Shown piece after piece: positions 42,361-52,129 of a DNA stretch of 64,000 nt. Made by a program: the position numbers and the translations under genes. The notes below the pieces were generated by a model. That model ran no database searches. It was not told the DNA's origin and saw only the letters and a list, made by a program, of their open reading frames with translations. Source of the DNA: Deinandra increscens subsp. villosa (lineage: Eukaryota > Streptophyta > Magnoliopsida > Asterales > Asteraceae); the NCBI GenBank assembly GCA_039602395.1, contig JBCNJP010000027.1, positions 36,031,841 through 36,095,840 of the forward strand. Direction: 5' to 3'. How positions within the stretch are numbered: the first letter of the stretch is position 1; each line of letters opens with the position of its first letter.

Positions 42361-44340
42361 CCTATTAGTAGCAATCGCTGCATAAGAATATGATGATCGT
42401 GAGACTTTAACCCGAATATATTAGTATATTTGGCATCCACCTTATTTTTAAAGTTTGATCCAAAACCATCAGGTAGTCTCACGTTTTTGATGAACTCACA
42501 AAATTTTGCACGATCAACGGGTGTGAAAGAGTAAGAAGCATGTGGTTGGTAACTTTTATCTTTTTTCTTTTTTATCCATAAATCTGGCCGAATACCCATG
42601 TTTTTCAAGTCTTTTCTTGCTTTTTCTGTATCTTTTGAATGCTTATTCATAAGCAAAGTACCCAACAGACTCTCACAAACATTTTTCTCGATGTGCATAA
42701 CATCAAGATTGTGTTTTAGTTCACGAGAAGACCAGTATTCAAGCTCCAAGAATATACTACGTTTCTTCCAGTTATGTTCGAATTCTGTAGTCTTTCTCTT
42801 TCCGGATCCATGGTCACAAAGTTTTCCCGGAACAAGATCAGGGAGCGTCGATAGTTGTTCTAATATTTCTTTTTCAGTTAATCTTTTAGGAGTTTTTCTG
42901 TTCTCCGTTTCTCCATTAAACGAACGATTCTTCCTCAAGTTACTCGTCATAGGCAGAAATATCCTATGACCAATATAACCCATTTTACTTTCCAACCGAA
43001 CAGAAGGTGTGTCTATGTTACAAGTAGGGCATGCGTTATAACCTTGACCACTCCATCCAGACAAGCTGCTGCGAGCAGGGTAATCGTTAATTGTCCATAA
43101 TAGTGACGCACGCATTGTGAATACGGTGTTGGTTGACGCGTCCCTAGTTCGGACTCCATTGCTCCATAGCATTTTCAACTCATCGACCAAAGGACGTAGG
43201 TAAACATCGATATCTTTTGCAGGCGATTTGGGACCGGGAATTAACAAAGTAAGCATGAAAGAAGATTCTTTCATACATACCCACGGTGGTGTATTATATG
43301 TTGTCAACACTACCGGCCACATACTATATTGTAACGACATGTTACCGAACGGATTGAAGCCATCAGCAGCCAAACCCAACCGAACGTTCCTGGGTTCCAA
43401 GGAGAAATCCGGATATCACTTATCAAAATCCATCCACGCCTTCCCATCAACCGGATGTCGCAACATACCATCCGCTGAGCGGCCAGTATTGTGCCAAGTC
43501 ATATCTTTTGCAGTGAATTTTGAACCATACATTCGGCGAAGACGCAGAGTTAATGGAAAGTAGCGTAACACTTTTTTTGGTACTTTCTTCCCTTTTGTGT
43601 TGTCGTCTCTCCATCTACTTTCTTTGCAAACTGGACAATGATCATAATTGACATTCTCTTTCCAAAATAGAGCACAATCATTTACGCAAGCATGTATGTT
43701 TTCGTATCCTAACCCAATCTTTCTCATCTTCCTTTTAGCTTCATAGAAGGAGGATGGAACGTGGTTTCTTTTCGGCAATACAACCCTTAAAAACTCTAAA
43801 AACTGGTTGAACGAAGTATCAGTCCATTTGTTAATTACCTTAAGATGCAATATTTTGGCAAGAAAGTTTAAAGATGACATCCAAGTACAACCGGGATATA
43901 ACTCCATATTTAGCTCCTGAAACAACTCATCAAACTCATTCTCATCTCCAGATACATTGTTTTCCTTTTCATTTGTATCATGCATGCCCCTAACGTCATA
44001 AAGTAGATTGAAGATCTGATCATCATCCATATTCCATATTGCTCGTGTTCGAAGTACCAGCTTGGGGAAAGTAATATGGTATACTATCTGCATCGAGTGT
44101 TCGCTCCTCACCGTGTTTATCCCAAGAATCGTATAATTTAAAGAACCCGTTGATGTATATGTGCCTATATATCTCCTTCGGAGTAAATATATACCTATTA
44201 ATGCATTTCTTACAAGGGCAATAGGCTTTGCCATCACTGTTGACGACGACTTTACACGTTTCTATAAAGCTATCAAGACCATCTTTGAAAGCCGGGAGTT
44301 TGCGATTTGTTAGGTGTATCCAACTCTTATCGATTGTCAT
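42345..44340 (-). pseudogene. TNP2-type transposase fragment of the second CACTA
   Basis: Starts MTIDKSWIHLTNRK at 44340 with the Transpos_assoc-like domain (CPCKKCINRY). The TNP2 core follows: VNDCALFWKENVNYDHC, then CPVCKESRWR, GLAADGFNPFGN, MWPVVLTTYNTPPW, LLWTINDYPA and LDVMHIEKN. It stops near HDHHILMQRLLLIGV where the sequence passes directly into the left subterminal array, so the DUF4218 part and everything downstream were deleted. A frame change near 44110-44230 and one in-frame TGA (43416-43418, before YPDFSLEPRN) also break it. Otherwise the reading is well preserved. Confidence 0.85.
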
Positions 44341-45354
44341 TACTGTTTATACATAGTATAATATTAGGAACTAAATTATGTTTCTAACTAAAGTATACAA
44401 TATAATTAACAATATCAAATCCATGTACTCCTAGGATACCAATACATGTGTGACATTCCAACAATGAAATTATTTGATTTATTCAAAGCTTTATAGAACC
44501 ACTAAACACCTTACATGATATATGGTTGCCTTTTACTACATGTTGTACCTAAAAAGTTTCCTCTTTTAGTAATGTCTAAACAAACATGAATGTTATTCAT
44601 TCTAAATGTGCCAAAACCTAATTATATGATAATCATAATATGCAAAACACGTTGTAGGATCATTAGACCACATAAACAACCTCATTTTCATGCATTTGCT
44701 ATCAAAAAGTTTCCTCTATCAGAAGGTGTAGAAATCTACCATCAAGCATCAAAGTTTACATTCAATACGACTTCATTTAGTTATCTGACATCAAGTTATA
44801 ACATCTACAACCACAATTATCCCGGAATTGAAATCACATATACACTTCAATTATATATTCCAAATGATCTTACGAACCACAATATAGATATCATCTACCA
44901 AATACCAAAATAGAACAAAAACCTAAATCAGTCCTAAAAAACATCACAAATCAGTATTGTAACACCTAACTAACAAAAAAAATCATGCTCAACATTCATA
45001 AAAAAACATCACAAATCAGTCCTAAAACCTCACAAATCAGTCCGTAAATCATAAATTAGTCCTAAAAAACGTGACCTAGATCATGAATGCTTAAACAAGA
45101 ATAAGCTAACCTTGATCAAGAATGCTTGAACACACTTTCTTTCTGTTAAAATTGCCCAGCAACATGTTCATAAAGGAGAAACCGAGATGAATAAGAGCAT
45201 TAGCACTATGAAAATCAAAGGTTTACACCAAAATAATAAAGAAAATTCGATCATACCTCAAAATCGCCGGAAATCGCCAAAAATCGCCCAAAACGCGCTG
45301 TGCTCCCTCCTCTTCTGTGATATGCGAAGAAAGAAGCCTCTGTTAGGGTTTTAT
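44341..45354. other. 5' non-coding region of the second CACTA
   Basis: A/T-rich sequence upstream of the TNP2 start, with a repeated AAACATCACAAATCAGTCCTAAAA motif near 44935-45070. A plus-strand ORF at 44590-44913 has no recognisable content. Confidence 0.4.
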
Positions 45355-46011
45355 TCGAGGAAGACTTATGCCGACTACATGTTGTCGGCAAAAGTCAAGT
45401 ACGTAGTCGGGAATAACCAACCAAAGCGACGTAGTCTGATTAAATGAAATAATAATTTTTTTTAAAAAAATAGCTTTCCCGACAACATGTAGTCGGGAAA
45501 AGCCGAAATTTTTGGCGGTCAATTTTCGTGAACCCGCTTATTTTTTTTATGTATAAAAATTATTAAATTTTTTTTTATGCCCCTTTTCCCGACTACATGT
45601 CGTCGGGAAAGGCCTAGCAGGAAATTTTTCTTGGCGGGCCACATATGTCGACGACTTGTCTTCGACAATGATAGTAAAAAAATAAATAAACAAAAAAATT
45701 AATTCAGGGGATTTCCCGACTACATGTAGTCGGGAAAAGTGAAGTATTGGCGACTACATATGTAGTCGGGAAAAGTGTAGTCGGGAAAGGCCAATTTTCT
45801 TGTAGATAGTACACGGATCCAACAGAAGCAACTGATGAGCACGGAAAATAAATTATAATTAATTATTATACAAATTAAACTTTGATTAGTGTATGTTATT
45901 TTTTGAACGGCATTTGATTAGTGTATCTACATTAATTTTTAATTATAATATGATTTTAAGGTTTCTCTATATTAATTAATAAGCAGTTTATTTAATTGTA
46001 ATTAAGAAAAT

Positions 46012-46872
46012 ATATAATACCAAAGGCCACACTTTTGATATTTTAACGTGGCCGTTGCCACCCTTTGGTCACGCGTATTGGGACAAAATATATGATTTCA
46101 ACTACCCTTTGGCCACTTTCTTTTTCCAAATATATGTGGCTAAAACACAAATATACGTGATCATATAATACCAAAGGCCACGCTATTTATATCTTAGTGT
46201 GGCCGTTGCCACCCTTTGGCCACGCGTATATGATTTCAGCAATCCATTTGGCCACGTTTTTTCATATCATATGTGGTTAGAACACAAATATACGTGACCA
46301 TATAATACCAAAGGCCACGCTATTCATATTTTAACGTGACGGTTGCCACCCTTTGGCCATGCGTATTGGGACAAAAATTATAATTTCAGCAACCCATTTG
46401 GCCATGTTTTTTTATAACATATGTGGCTAAAACACAAATATATGTGACCATATAATACCAAAGGCTACGTTTTTGATATTTTAACGTGGCCGTTGCCACC
46501 CTTTGGCCACGCGTATTGTGACAAAATGTATTTTATATGATTTCAGCAACCCTTTGGTCACGTATTTTTATAATGTATGTGGCTAAAACACAAATATATG
46601 TGACCATATAATACCAAAGGCCACGTTAAACAAACACATGTGGCCGTTGGGACCCTTTGGCCACGTTTTCCAGAAGAATTGTTTGATTACAACAAAAATA
46701 TTGGTACCCTTTAGCCACGCTTATAGGTGGCTTCAGCCACTGATATTGTAACGTGGCCGTATGGTACATAAGGTGACGGGACCTTTGGTGTCGATAAAAA
46801 TGAAAAAAAACGTGACCAAACACCTTTGGTCACGGTTTTTTTCCGTGGCCAAAGGTGCATTTTGACGTAGTG
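46012..46872. repeat. Right subterminal repeats of the large CACTA element
   Basis: A unit of about 137-156 bp (ATACCAAAGGCCACG...GTGGCCGTTGCCACCCTTTGGCCACGCG...GTGGCTAAAACACAAATA) repeats five times, with anchors CAAAGG at 46021, 46172, 46309, 46459 and 46615. It ends at TTTTGACGTAGTG. Confidence 0.88.
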
Positions 46873-47016
46873 GCCTGCATTAAAACTATTTAGTAAGTTA
46901 GACCAAATTTCTTTATGTACGTTTATATAAAACTGGAACATCTAAAACTATTGGCTCCGTAAAAAGAATTTGTAGACCTCTTCAAAAAACTTTCTAGTTT
47001 CGCCCCTAGTGGTAAC

Positions 47017-47556
47017 GTGGCGCTGAGTTGACAGGAAAAAAAATGTAAGGTTGAAAAAATATAATGAAAGTATGTTAATGCCTTCGTGCATGTCTCTGTT
47101 TGGTTTTTGAGTGGGGTTGGTTTAGTGCCTTACTAGCCTATGTTTGTATATATTCTTGTTTTCTTGGGGTTTTAATAAATGGTGTTTTTGTTGCTGTTCA
47201 AAAAAAAAAGTATTAAGGATACCTTAATTACTATCATTATTTTTTTTTTAACGGCAATTACTATCATTAATAAAATAAACCTACTAAATAAGAGATATAT
47301 AAATGGATATAAATTAAATACCCTTTGTGCAAATAAATTTTGTTGTTAAAAAAATACCCTTTGCTAATCATAAATAGTATTTAAGTATGAAGTTAATGCC
47401 AGCAGTGTTTCTCCTTCATTTAAACTTTGTAATTACTATCATTAATTAATAAATCTACTAAACAGAAGATATAGAAATTAATATAAATATCAATATCCTT
47501 CACATAAATTCATTCAAACAAATCGGTCTAAAAGATCTCAAAGAACACTTGTCTCA
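47017..47556. other. Flank with LINE-like 3' tail and gene promoter
   Basis: 47085-47210 (TAGTGCCTTACTAGCC...GGTTTTAATAAATGGTG...TTCAAAAAAAAAAG) looks like the 3' end and poly(A) of an L1-type LINE. After it, direct repeats of ATTACTATCATTA(A)T sequence occur. ATATAAATAT at 47481 lies about 75 bp before the ATG at 47557 and could be the TATA box of the next gene. Confidence 0.4.
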
Positions 47557-48543
47557 ATGGCCAAGCTTCCGAGTGCATATGCCATCATCTTATGCTTAAT
47601 GTTTTTCACATTGCTTGTTGGTCTTGATTGTAAGTTTATATTTTCGATATCCATTTAATTAGTAAAAGAAAAGTTAATTTGATGATTGATTTATGATTTC
47701 TTTTTTCTAAGAGTATGTGTGTTGAGTGTGAAGGAAAGAAAATGTCGTCCTTATAGCGGCCCAACACCGCCCCTTGCCGCCCTCGGAGTGTTGTGGGGCA
47801 AAAATGGGCTCCTGGTCTTAGGGCTGGAGCTAAGGATTCGGAGGCCCTGTTCAAGCTAAAAATGGGCCTCATTCAGAAAAAAATTGCAAATAAAAAAATG
47901 TTCTTAAATAAAGAAAAAATCAAGTAATATCAATAAACATAAGAAAATTACAGTTTTAAAATGACATTTTATGTAGGTAACTAATAATTGTACAAATCTC
48001 TTAGCATTTTTAATAGAAAACTGATTTTCATACTTCATATCCTCTAATTTATATATAAAATTTATAAAATTATAGTGTTCTGTCGCACTTCCCACACATG
48101 CTCAACGTCCCCTCTGCCTGACCTTATTCTCATGGTGGCTAATCTCAAAACTTAATTTAAAAGATTAAAAAACAAAAACAGTGAGAGGGCATTATGAGAA
48201 GCTTTATGACTACACACCTTAAGGTCATAAAGTCACTTGCTAACTGAACTCCCACCTGTTAATTAGCGTCCCATTTAAAAGTTTTATGGCTACACATAGC
48301 CTAATTGTATCATTTCGTTTTAACATGAATGTAGGCACTAGAGTTACAAGTACAAAAGGATATGGAGACAACATTTCAAGTCTACCAAATCAGAAACTTG
48401 GATCGATTATTTGCAAATACTATGATAATTCTAGATTACATTATTGTTGTTGTCACAATGAATATGAGTGCTTTGACACCAAAGAATTGTGTGATGAATA
48501 TTGCATAAGTCATCGTAGAGTGTGTTGGACTACCATGCCATAA
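47557..48543 (+). CDS. Small secreted cysteine-rich peptide (two exons)
   Basis: Exon 1 (47557-47629) encodes MAKLPSAYAII plus a hydrophobic run ending VGLD, a signal peptide. The donor is GTAAGT at 47630. Exon 2 (48335-48543) follows an AATGTAG acceptor. The joined frame gives 93 aa and ends in TAA. The mature part has nine cysteines, with the order single C at the cleavage region, C-K-Y-Y, a CCC triplet, E-C, L-C, Y-C and V-C near the end. Exon 1 as signal peptide, exon 2 as Cys-rich core and a single phase-1 intron are typical of plant Cys-rich peptides (defensin-like, or ESF1/PCP-B-like given the CCC...C...C...C spacing). The peptide should be exported to the apoplast. The 705-bp intron is long, probably through inserted repeat sequence at 47730-48130. 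Confidence 0.75.
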
Positions 48544-49089
48544 AATTATATATGCAATAATTAATTAATGATTTGTAAGTTATTGTTTTCAATCCACTCA
48601 TTCAAATTCACTATAATAACAATAATGATCGGGTTGTCATTAGATGTTGCCGGAAAATGTATTTGCAAAATGGTATAACTACCGCTACTAAAAAAAACAA
48701 TCATTTTAATGCATATGACATGCATTGGGTGTCATAAAAAAGTACAGAATGCGTGTCAGACTCTCAGGGAAGTCCTCGTCATAAATAAACATGATACGCA
48801 TTTATATGTCATCTGCTTATGACACGATTTTATGACATGCATGGTTTTAACAATTTAAAAAAAATATGTATTTATTTTAGAATTACTAATTTTCACATCA
48901 AATGATAATAAATACAAAATAAAATACATCTACTTTTTTAACGACATAAAGTACATCTACTTCTATTACATCTTTATCTTTATTTTACTAATAAATAACT
49001 AACTCGGGTGCACAAAATGAATAATGATGCATCAAGTCAAACCTTACATCAATTGTATGAAACTAAGAATTTCGTATATTCAAGTTGCG

Positions 49090-49091
<2 letters not shown>
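48544..49091. other. A/T-rich flank, possible CACTA-like relic
   Basis: No gene. GCTACTAAAAAAAAC near 48692 resembles a CACTA end (CACTACTAAAAA). 48700-48850 repeats TGACATGCATT, GTGTCATAA and ATGACACG motifs in both orientations, like a subterminal array. The opposite end was not found. Confidence 0.35.

Positions 49092-49143
<52 letters not shown>
49092..49143. repeat. (TA)n microsatellite
   Basis: About 25 TA units marking the left border of a MITE cluster. Similar runs at 49914-49960, 50193-50252, 50415-50430, 50811-50846 and 50995-51018 separate the cluster members. Confidence 0.95.
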
Positions 49144-49146
<3 letters not shown>

Positions 49147-49907
49147 GAAGGATCAAATAAAAACAAGATGTTATTGCGAAAACAAGAAAACAAATATTAA
49201 AACCTCTATAACTTTCTCATACGATAATATTTTTTAAAAACATTTGCACCAAAAGTCTTAAAATTATGTCACCTTTAATTCTGGGAAAAAAATTAAAAAT
49301 ATAAAATTTCGTGATTTTTTTATTATTACACATGTGCAATAATACGTATTAATTATATTACACATGTGCAATATTAACAAAAAAACGTTAATTTTTTTTT
49401 AATTTTTTCCAGAATTAAAGATAACAGAATTATAAGATCTATGGTACAATTTTTTTATCAAAAATATTAACGTATGAAAAAGTTATAGAGGTTTTAATAT
49501 TATTGCACATGTGCAATAATAAGTTTTTATTGCACATGTGCAATAATAAAAAAATAAAAAAAACGTTGAATTTTTTTTTAATTTTCTCCAGAATTAAAGA
49601 TAACAGAATTATAAGATTTATGGTGTAATTTTTTATAAAAAATTTTAACATATGAAAAAAGTTATAAAGGTTTTAATATTATTGCATATGTGCAATAATA
49701 ATAATAATAAAAATTATTGCACCTGTGCAATAATAATTTTTAAAAAATTTTGATTATTTTTTAAATTTTTTCCCATAACTAAAGATAACATAATTTTAAG
49801 GATTTTGGTGCAAAATTTTTATAAAAATATTAACGTATGAAAAAGTTATAGAGGTTTTAATATTTGTTTTCGTGTTTTCGCAATAAAAGTTGTTTTCACA
49901 TGATCCT

Positions 49908-49912
<5 letters not shown>
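49144..49912. mobile_element. Foldback MITE with internal ATTGCACATGTGCAAT palindromes
   Basis: The left end GGGGAAGGATCAAATAAAAAC...TAAAACCTCTATAACTTT and the inverse right end (49842-49912) form TIRs of about 70 bp. Inside, the block TTAAAAC-CTCTATAAC/AATTAAAGATAACA recurs, and palindromes ATTGCAC-ATGTGCAAT or close variants occur at about 49500, 49529, 49681 and 49718. TA runs lie on both sides. No coding capacity. Confidence 0.8.
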
Positions 49913-49964
<52 letters not shown>

Positions 49965-50187
49965 AAGTTCATTGTAGACACCCCATAAGTGTAGACAGGT
50001 AGACACCCTTTTTCACCATTAGATCTCTTGATCTAATGGTTGTGATTAATTTTCTTTTTTCTTTTTTTCTTTTTTCTCATTGTTCAGAAACTTTCACATG
50101 TGAAAACACATATGAAATAAAGTAATTTCACATGTGAAATAGGGTGTCTACCTGTCTACACTTATGGGGGTGTCTACAATGAACCTC
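49965..50187. mobile_element. MITE family B, copy 1
   Basis: AGTTCATTGTAGACACC...GTGTAGACAGGTAGACACC and its inverse at the right end form TIRs of about 45 bp. The interior has TTTCACATGTGAAA palindromes. Copy 2 is at 50588-50808 and a truncated copy at 36251-36350. Confidence 0.85.
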
Positions 50188-50189
50188 AT

Positions 50190-50254
<65 letters not shown>

Positions 50255-50256
<2 letters not shown>

Positions 50257-50412
50257 GAGGATCATTTGAGAACTAAAAAGAACTAATTTGAGCCACAAGT
50301 TTATTACATGTATCCCCCTCCCATGAATTGTAGTGGTCCCCCACTGAAATTTGTGGTTGAGATTTAGTTCCCAAAAGTTCTCAAAACAAAAAGTTCTCAT
50401 TTGAACCTAACA
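50255..50412. mobile_element. MITE family C, copy 1
   Basis: GGAGAGGATCATTTGAGAAC...AAAAAGTTCTCATTTGAACCTAA between TA runs, about 158 bp with short TIRs. Further copies at 50431-50587 (truncated) and 50848-50994. Confidence 0.75.
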
Positions 50413-50430
50413 CTATATATATATATATAT

Positions 50431-50806
50431 GGAGAGGATCATTTGAGAACCAATTTGATTTGAGAACTAAAAAGAACTAATATGAGCCACAAGTTTATTT
50501 ACATGTATACCCCCTCCCATGAATTGTAGTGGTTCCCCCTGAAATTTGTGGTTAAGATTTAGTTCTCAAAAGTTCTCAAAACAAAAAGTTCATTGTAGAC
50601 AACTCCTTAAGTGTAGACAGGTAGACACATTTTTTCACCATTAGATCTCTTGATCTAATGGTTATGATTAATTTCTTTTTTCTTTTATTTTCTTTTTCTC
50701 ATTGTTCAGAAAATTTCACATGTGAAAACACATGTGAAATAAAGTAATTTCACATGTGAAATAGGGTGTCTACCTGTCTACACTTATAGGGGTGTCTACA
50801 ATGAAC

Positions 50807-50808
<2 letters not shown>
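50431..50808. mobile_element. Chimeric MITE: family C joined to family B
   Basis: Family C sequence (50431-50587) stops at AAAAAGTTC, and family B (AAAGTTCATTGTAGAC) continues to 50808. The right end of C is missing. The two families share AAAGTTC, so recombination or end-adjacent insertion at that short homology is likely. Confidence 0.65.
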
Positions 50809-50847
<39 letters not shown>

Positions 50848-50849
<2 letters not shown>

Positions 50850-50994
50850 AGATGATCATTTGAAAACCATTCTAAGCCACTAATTTATATATATGGAAAC
50901 CCCCCACCCCCCAATGAACTATAGTGGTCCCCACCAGAAATTAGTGGTTGAGATTTGGTTCTCAAAATAAAAAGTTTTTATTTGAACCTAACCA
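50848..50994. mobile_element. MITE family C, copy 3
   Basis: GGGAGATGATCATTTGAAAACC...AAAAAGTTTTTATTTGAACCTAACC between TA runs; diverged from the other copies. Confidence 0.7.
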
Positions 50995-51018
50995 TATATA
51001 TATATATATATATATATA

Positions 51019-51050
51019 CTAGCCGTGTGCCTGCGCGTTGCGGCGACGAC
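51019..51050 (-). other. Helitron-like 3' terminus (minus strand)
   Basis: On the minus strand, a GC-rich imperfect hairpin (GCCGCAACGCGCAGGC) is followed by ACACGG and CTAG, then T. This is the hairpin plus CTRR plus T rule for Helitron 3' ends. The element would extend rightward on the plus strand. A related GCCGCAACGCGCG fragment lies at 17405-17417. I did not find the TC 5' end. Confidence 0.5.
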
Positions 51051-51745
51051 ATTGTATAACGTGTTATTCGTCTTCTGTTCGCGTGTTGCAGCGGCACAAC
51101 AAACTACAGTGTATAGCAATGAATCAAGTAATATAGATGGTACGGATGAGCAACCCAACCAACAACCAACTAAGTCAGCCTTAATATTTATTCGATTGTG
51201 TAAAACAATGTAGACACTTATACGTGTACGGCAGTCATGAATTTTCCTTTGAATAAAGAGGAAATGAAATAGTTGAATATACATCAAGTATTGAACTCAT
51301 CATTAGCTACGTAATAGAAAATACTCTGTGTGTTATGAAATTAAATTTAGATAACATAAAATCTGAGTGATACATGATTAGCTATGTAATAGAAAATTAT
51401 AAATCTATAAACAAAGGATAGTTGTTATATTTAAAAGAATAAAAATAATATTATTTATTCTATACTGAAAGATAAATGAAATTTATAAGAGGGAAGAATA
51501 AACGTTTCATACATCAACAAAGTTTAACTCGTTTGGTTAGCACATTCTTTGATTTCCCAAGATCAAATCTTCACTGCAGTAATATTAGAATTTTTCAATG
51601 GTTGACAACATTGAACTTATATATCATCTCTGTGCTCGCATGGTTTTAGTTTGTTTTTAAACATAAAATTAAAGTTGTAAAGAATTAAGGAATCAAGCAA
51701 ACACAATTTTTTCTTCATAATTCTTTATTTCATTAAGGCTCCTGC
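51051..51745. other. Non-coding sequence right of the Helitron-like end
   Basis: Mainly A/T-rich sequence. The two short ORFs (51025-51213 plus, 50988-51287 minus) are opposite shadows with no domain. Confidence 0.4.
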
Positions 51746-51997
51746 TATATCCACCCGAGTATTTTACTAAAAACACCAAAACCAAACGGTCGTTTCAAGT
51801 GAAACGACCTTGAAACGACAGTTTCAACCAAAACGACCTTGAAACGGTCAATATAAAGGGGGGCCCCCCTGAATTTTAAGGTTTCGTCGTCGCGACACGT
51901 GGCGGCCGTTTCAACTGAAACGACCTTGAAACGACAGTTTCAACCAAAACGACCGTAGGAAATGGGTGAATTTAGTAAAACCTTGGGTGTCTATATA
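51746..51997. mobile_element. Foldback MITE with repeated GAAACGACC interior
   Basis: TATATCCACCCGAGTATTTTACTAAA at the left matches the inverse of TTTAGTAAAACCTTGGGTGTCTATATA at the right. Inside, GAAACGACCTTGAAACGACAGTTTCAACCAAAACGACC-type sequence occurs twice (about 51800-51836 and 51918-51953) around a GGGGGGCCCCCC palindrome. No ORF. Confidence 0.7.
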
Positions 51998-52129
51998 ACA
52001 ACTCTTCATTAAAGGTAGCAAATTTACATCCCCAAATAAGAAAATTTCGTAGGGGCATGTCCTTGGGAATCTTTTGGGTGCATTTTCTTCAAGTTTTCAT
52101 GTTCCATTAAACATTGAGGGCAACTCATA

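Larger units (their letters stand above)
42101..45805. mobile_element. Second CACTA element (3.7 kb), internally deleted
   Basis: Left end CACTACAAGAAACTTG; right end TTTTCTTGTAG (the final TG is absent). The duplication ATA lies at 42098-42100 and 45806-45808. Subterminal regions (42115-42360 and 45355-45790) carry many CCCGACTACATG(T)(A/C)GTCGGGAA palindromes. It contains only the 5' part of a TNP2 gene and no TnpA gene, so it is non-autonomous. It sits in the last exon of the TnpA-type gene. Confidence 0.87.
37714..45858 (+). pseudogene. TnpA-like (Transposase_24-type) gene of the large CACTA element
   Basis: Exons read 37714-38211, 38310-38525, 38619-38711, 38801-38923, 39012-39318, 39424-40387 (MITE inside), 40474-40551, about 41032-41095, 41185-41256, 41355-41488, about 41590-41935, and 42019-42100 plus 45806-45858. 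Nearly all have GT-AG borders. The N-terminus is acidic (Asp/Asn repeats, DNNDAHVDNDAQ). A Transposase_24-like core follows (GGLLRTFRRNMFKKHVRP, YDHTMGRVGY), then a coiled coil (ERIEKLEAELKTEKQLREKK) and a basic C-terminus. En/Spm TnpA proteins bind subterminal repeats; that function is assumed by family. Defects: an in-frame TGA after FMWRK (about 38861) and a frameshift near 39133, besides two insertions. Confidence 0.72.
17420..46872. mobile_element. 29.5-kb CACTA (En/Spm-type) element
   Basis: Terminal inverted repeats are CACTACGTCAAAA at the left and TTTTGACGTAGTG at the right, with the 3-bp duplication GCC at 17417-17419 and 46873-46875. Both ends carry long subterminal arrays of GGCCACG/TTTGGCCAC-type motifs. 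Inside are a TNP2-type transposase gene (minus) and a TnpA/Transposase_24-type gene (plus), diverging from a satellite-rich spacer. Later insertions are a solo LTR (19341-22350), LTR element B (25725-31801), a Tourist-like MITE (39461-40343), a second CACTA element (42101-45805) and MITEs in TA runs. Both genes carry disabling changes, so the copy is probably dead but once autonomous. Confidence 0.9.
16824..47008. mobile_element. hAT-type non-autonomous element, host of the CACTA nest
   Basis: Left end CAGGGGCGGACC, right end TTTCGCCCCTA, giving a short inverted repeat (yAGGGGCGrA). It is flanked by the perfect 8-bp duplication GTGGTAAC at 16816-16823 and 47009-47016, as expected for hAT. Most of the interval is a later 29.5-kb CACTA insertion. 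The element's own sequence is about 0.7 kb (16824-17419 and 46876-47008) and holds a tRNA-like segment but no transposase. The alternative start at 16657 belongs to the duplicated left end. Confidence 0.7.

Noticed and set aside
47730..47870. GC-rich block in the intron as an exon
   Set aside because: No splice borders fit; it resembles a transposon end (GGGCTGGAGCTAAGGATTCGG) inserted in the intron.
48685..48860. Third CACTA element
   Set aside because: Only a mutated CACTACTAAAAA-like end and some repeated motifs are visible; no opposite end or target duplication was found.
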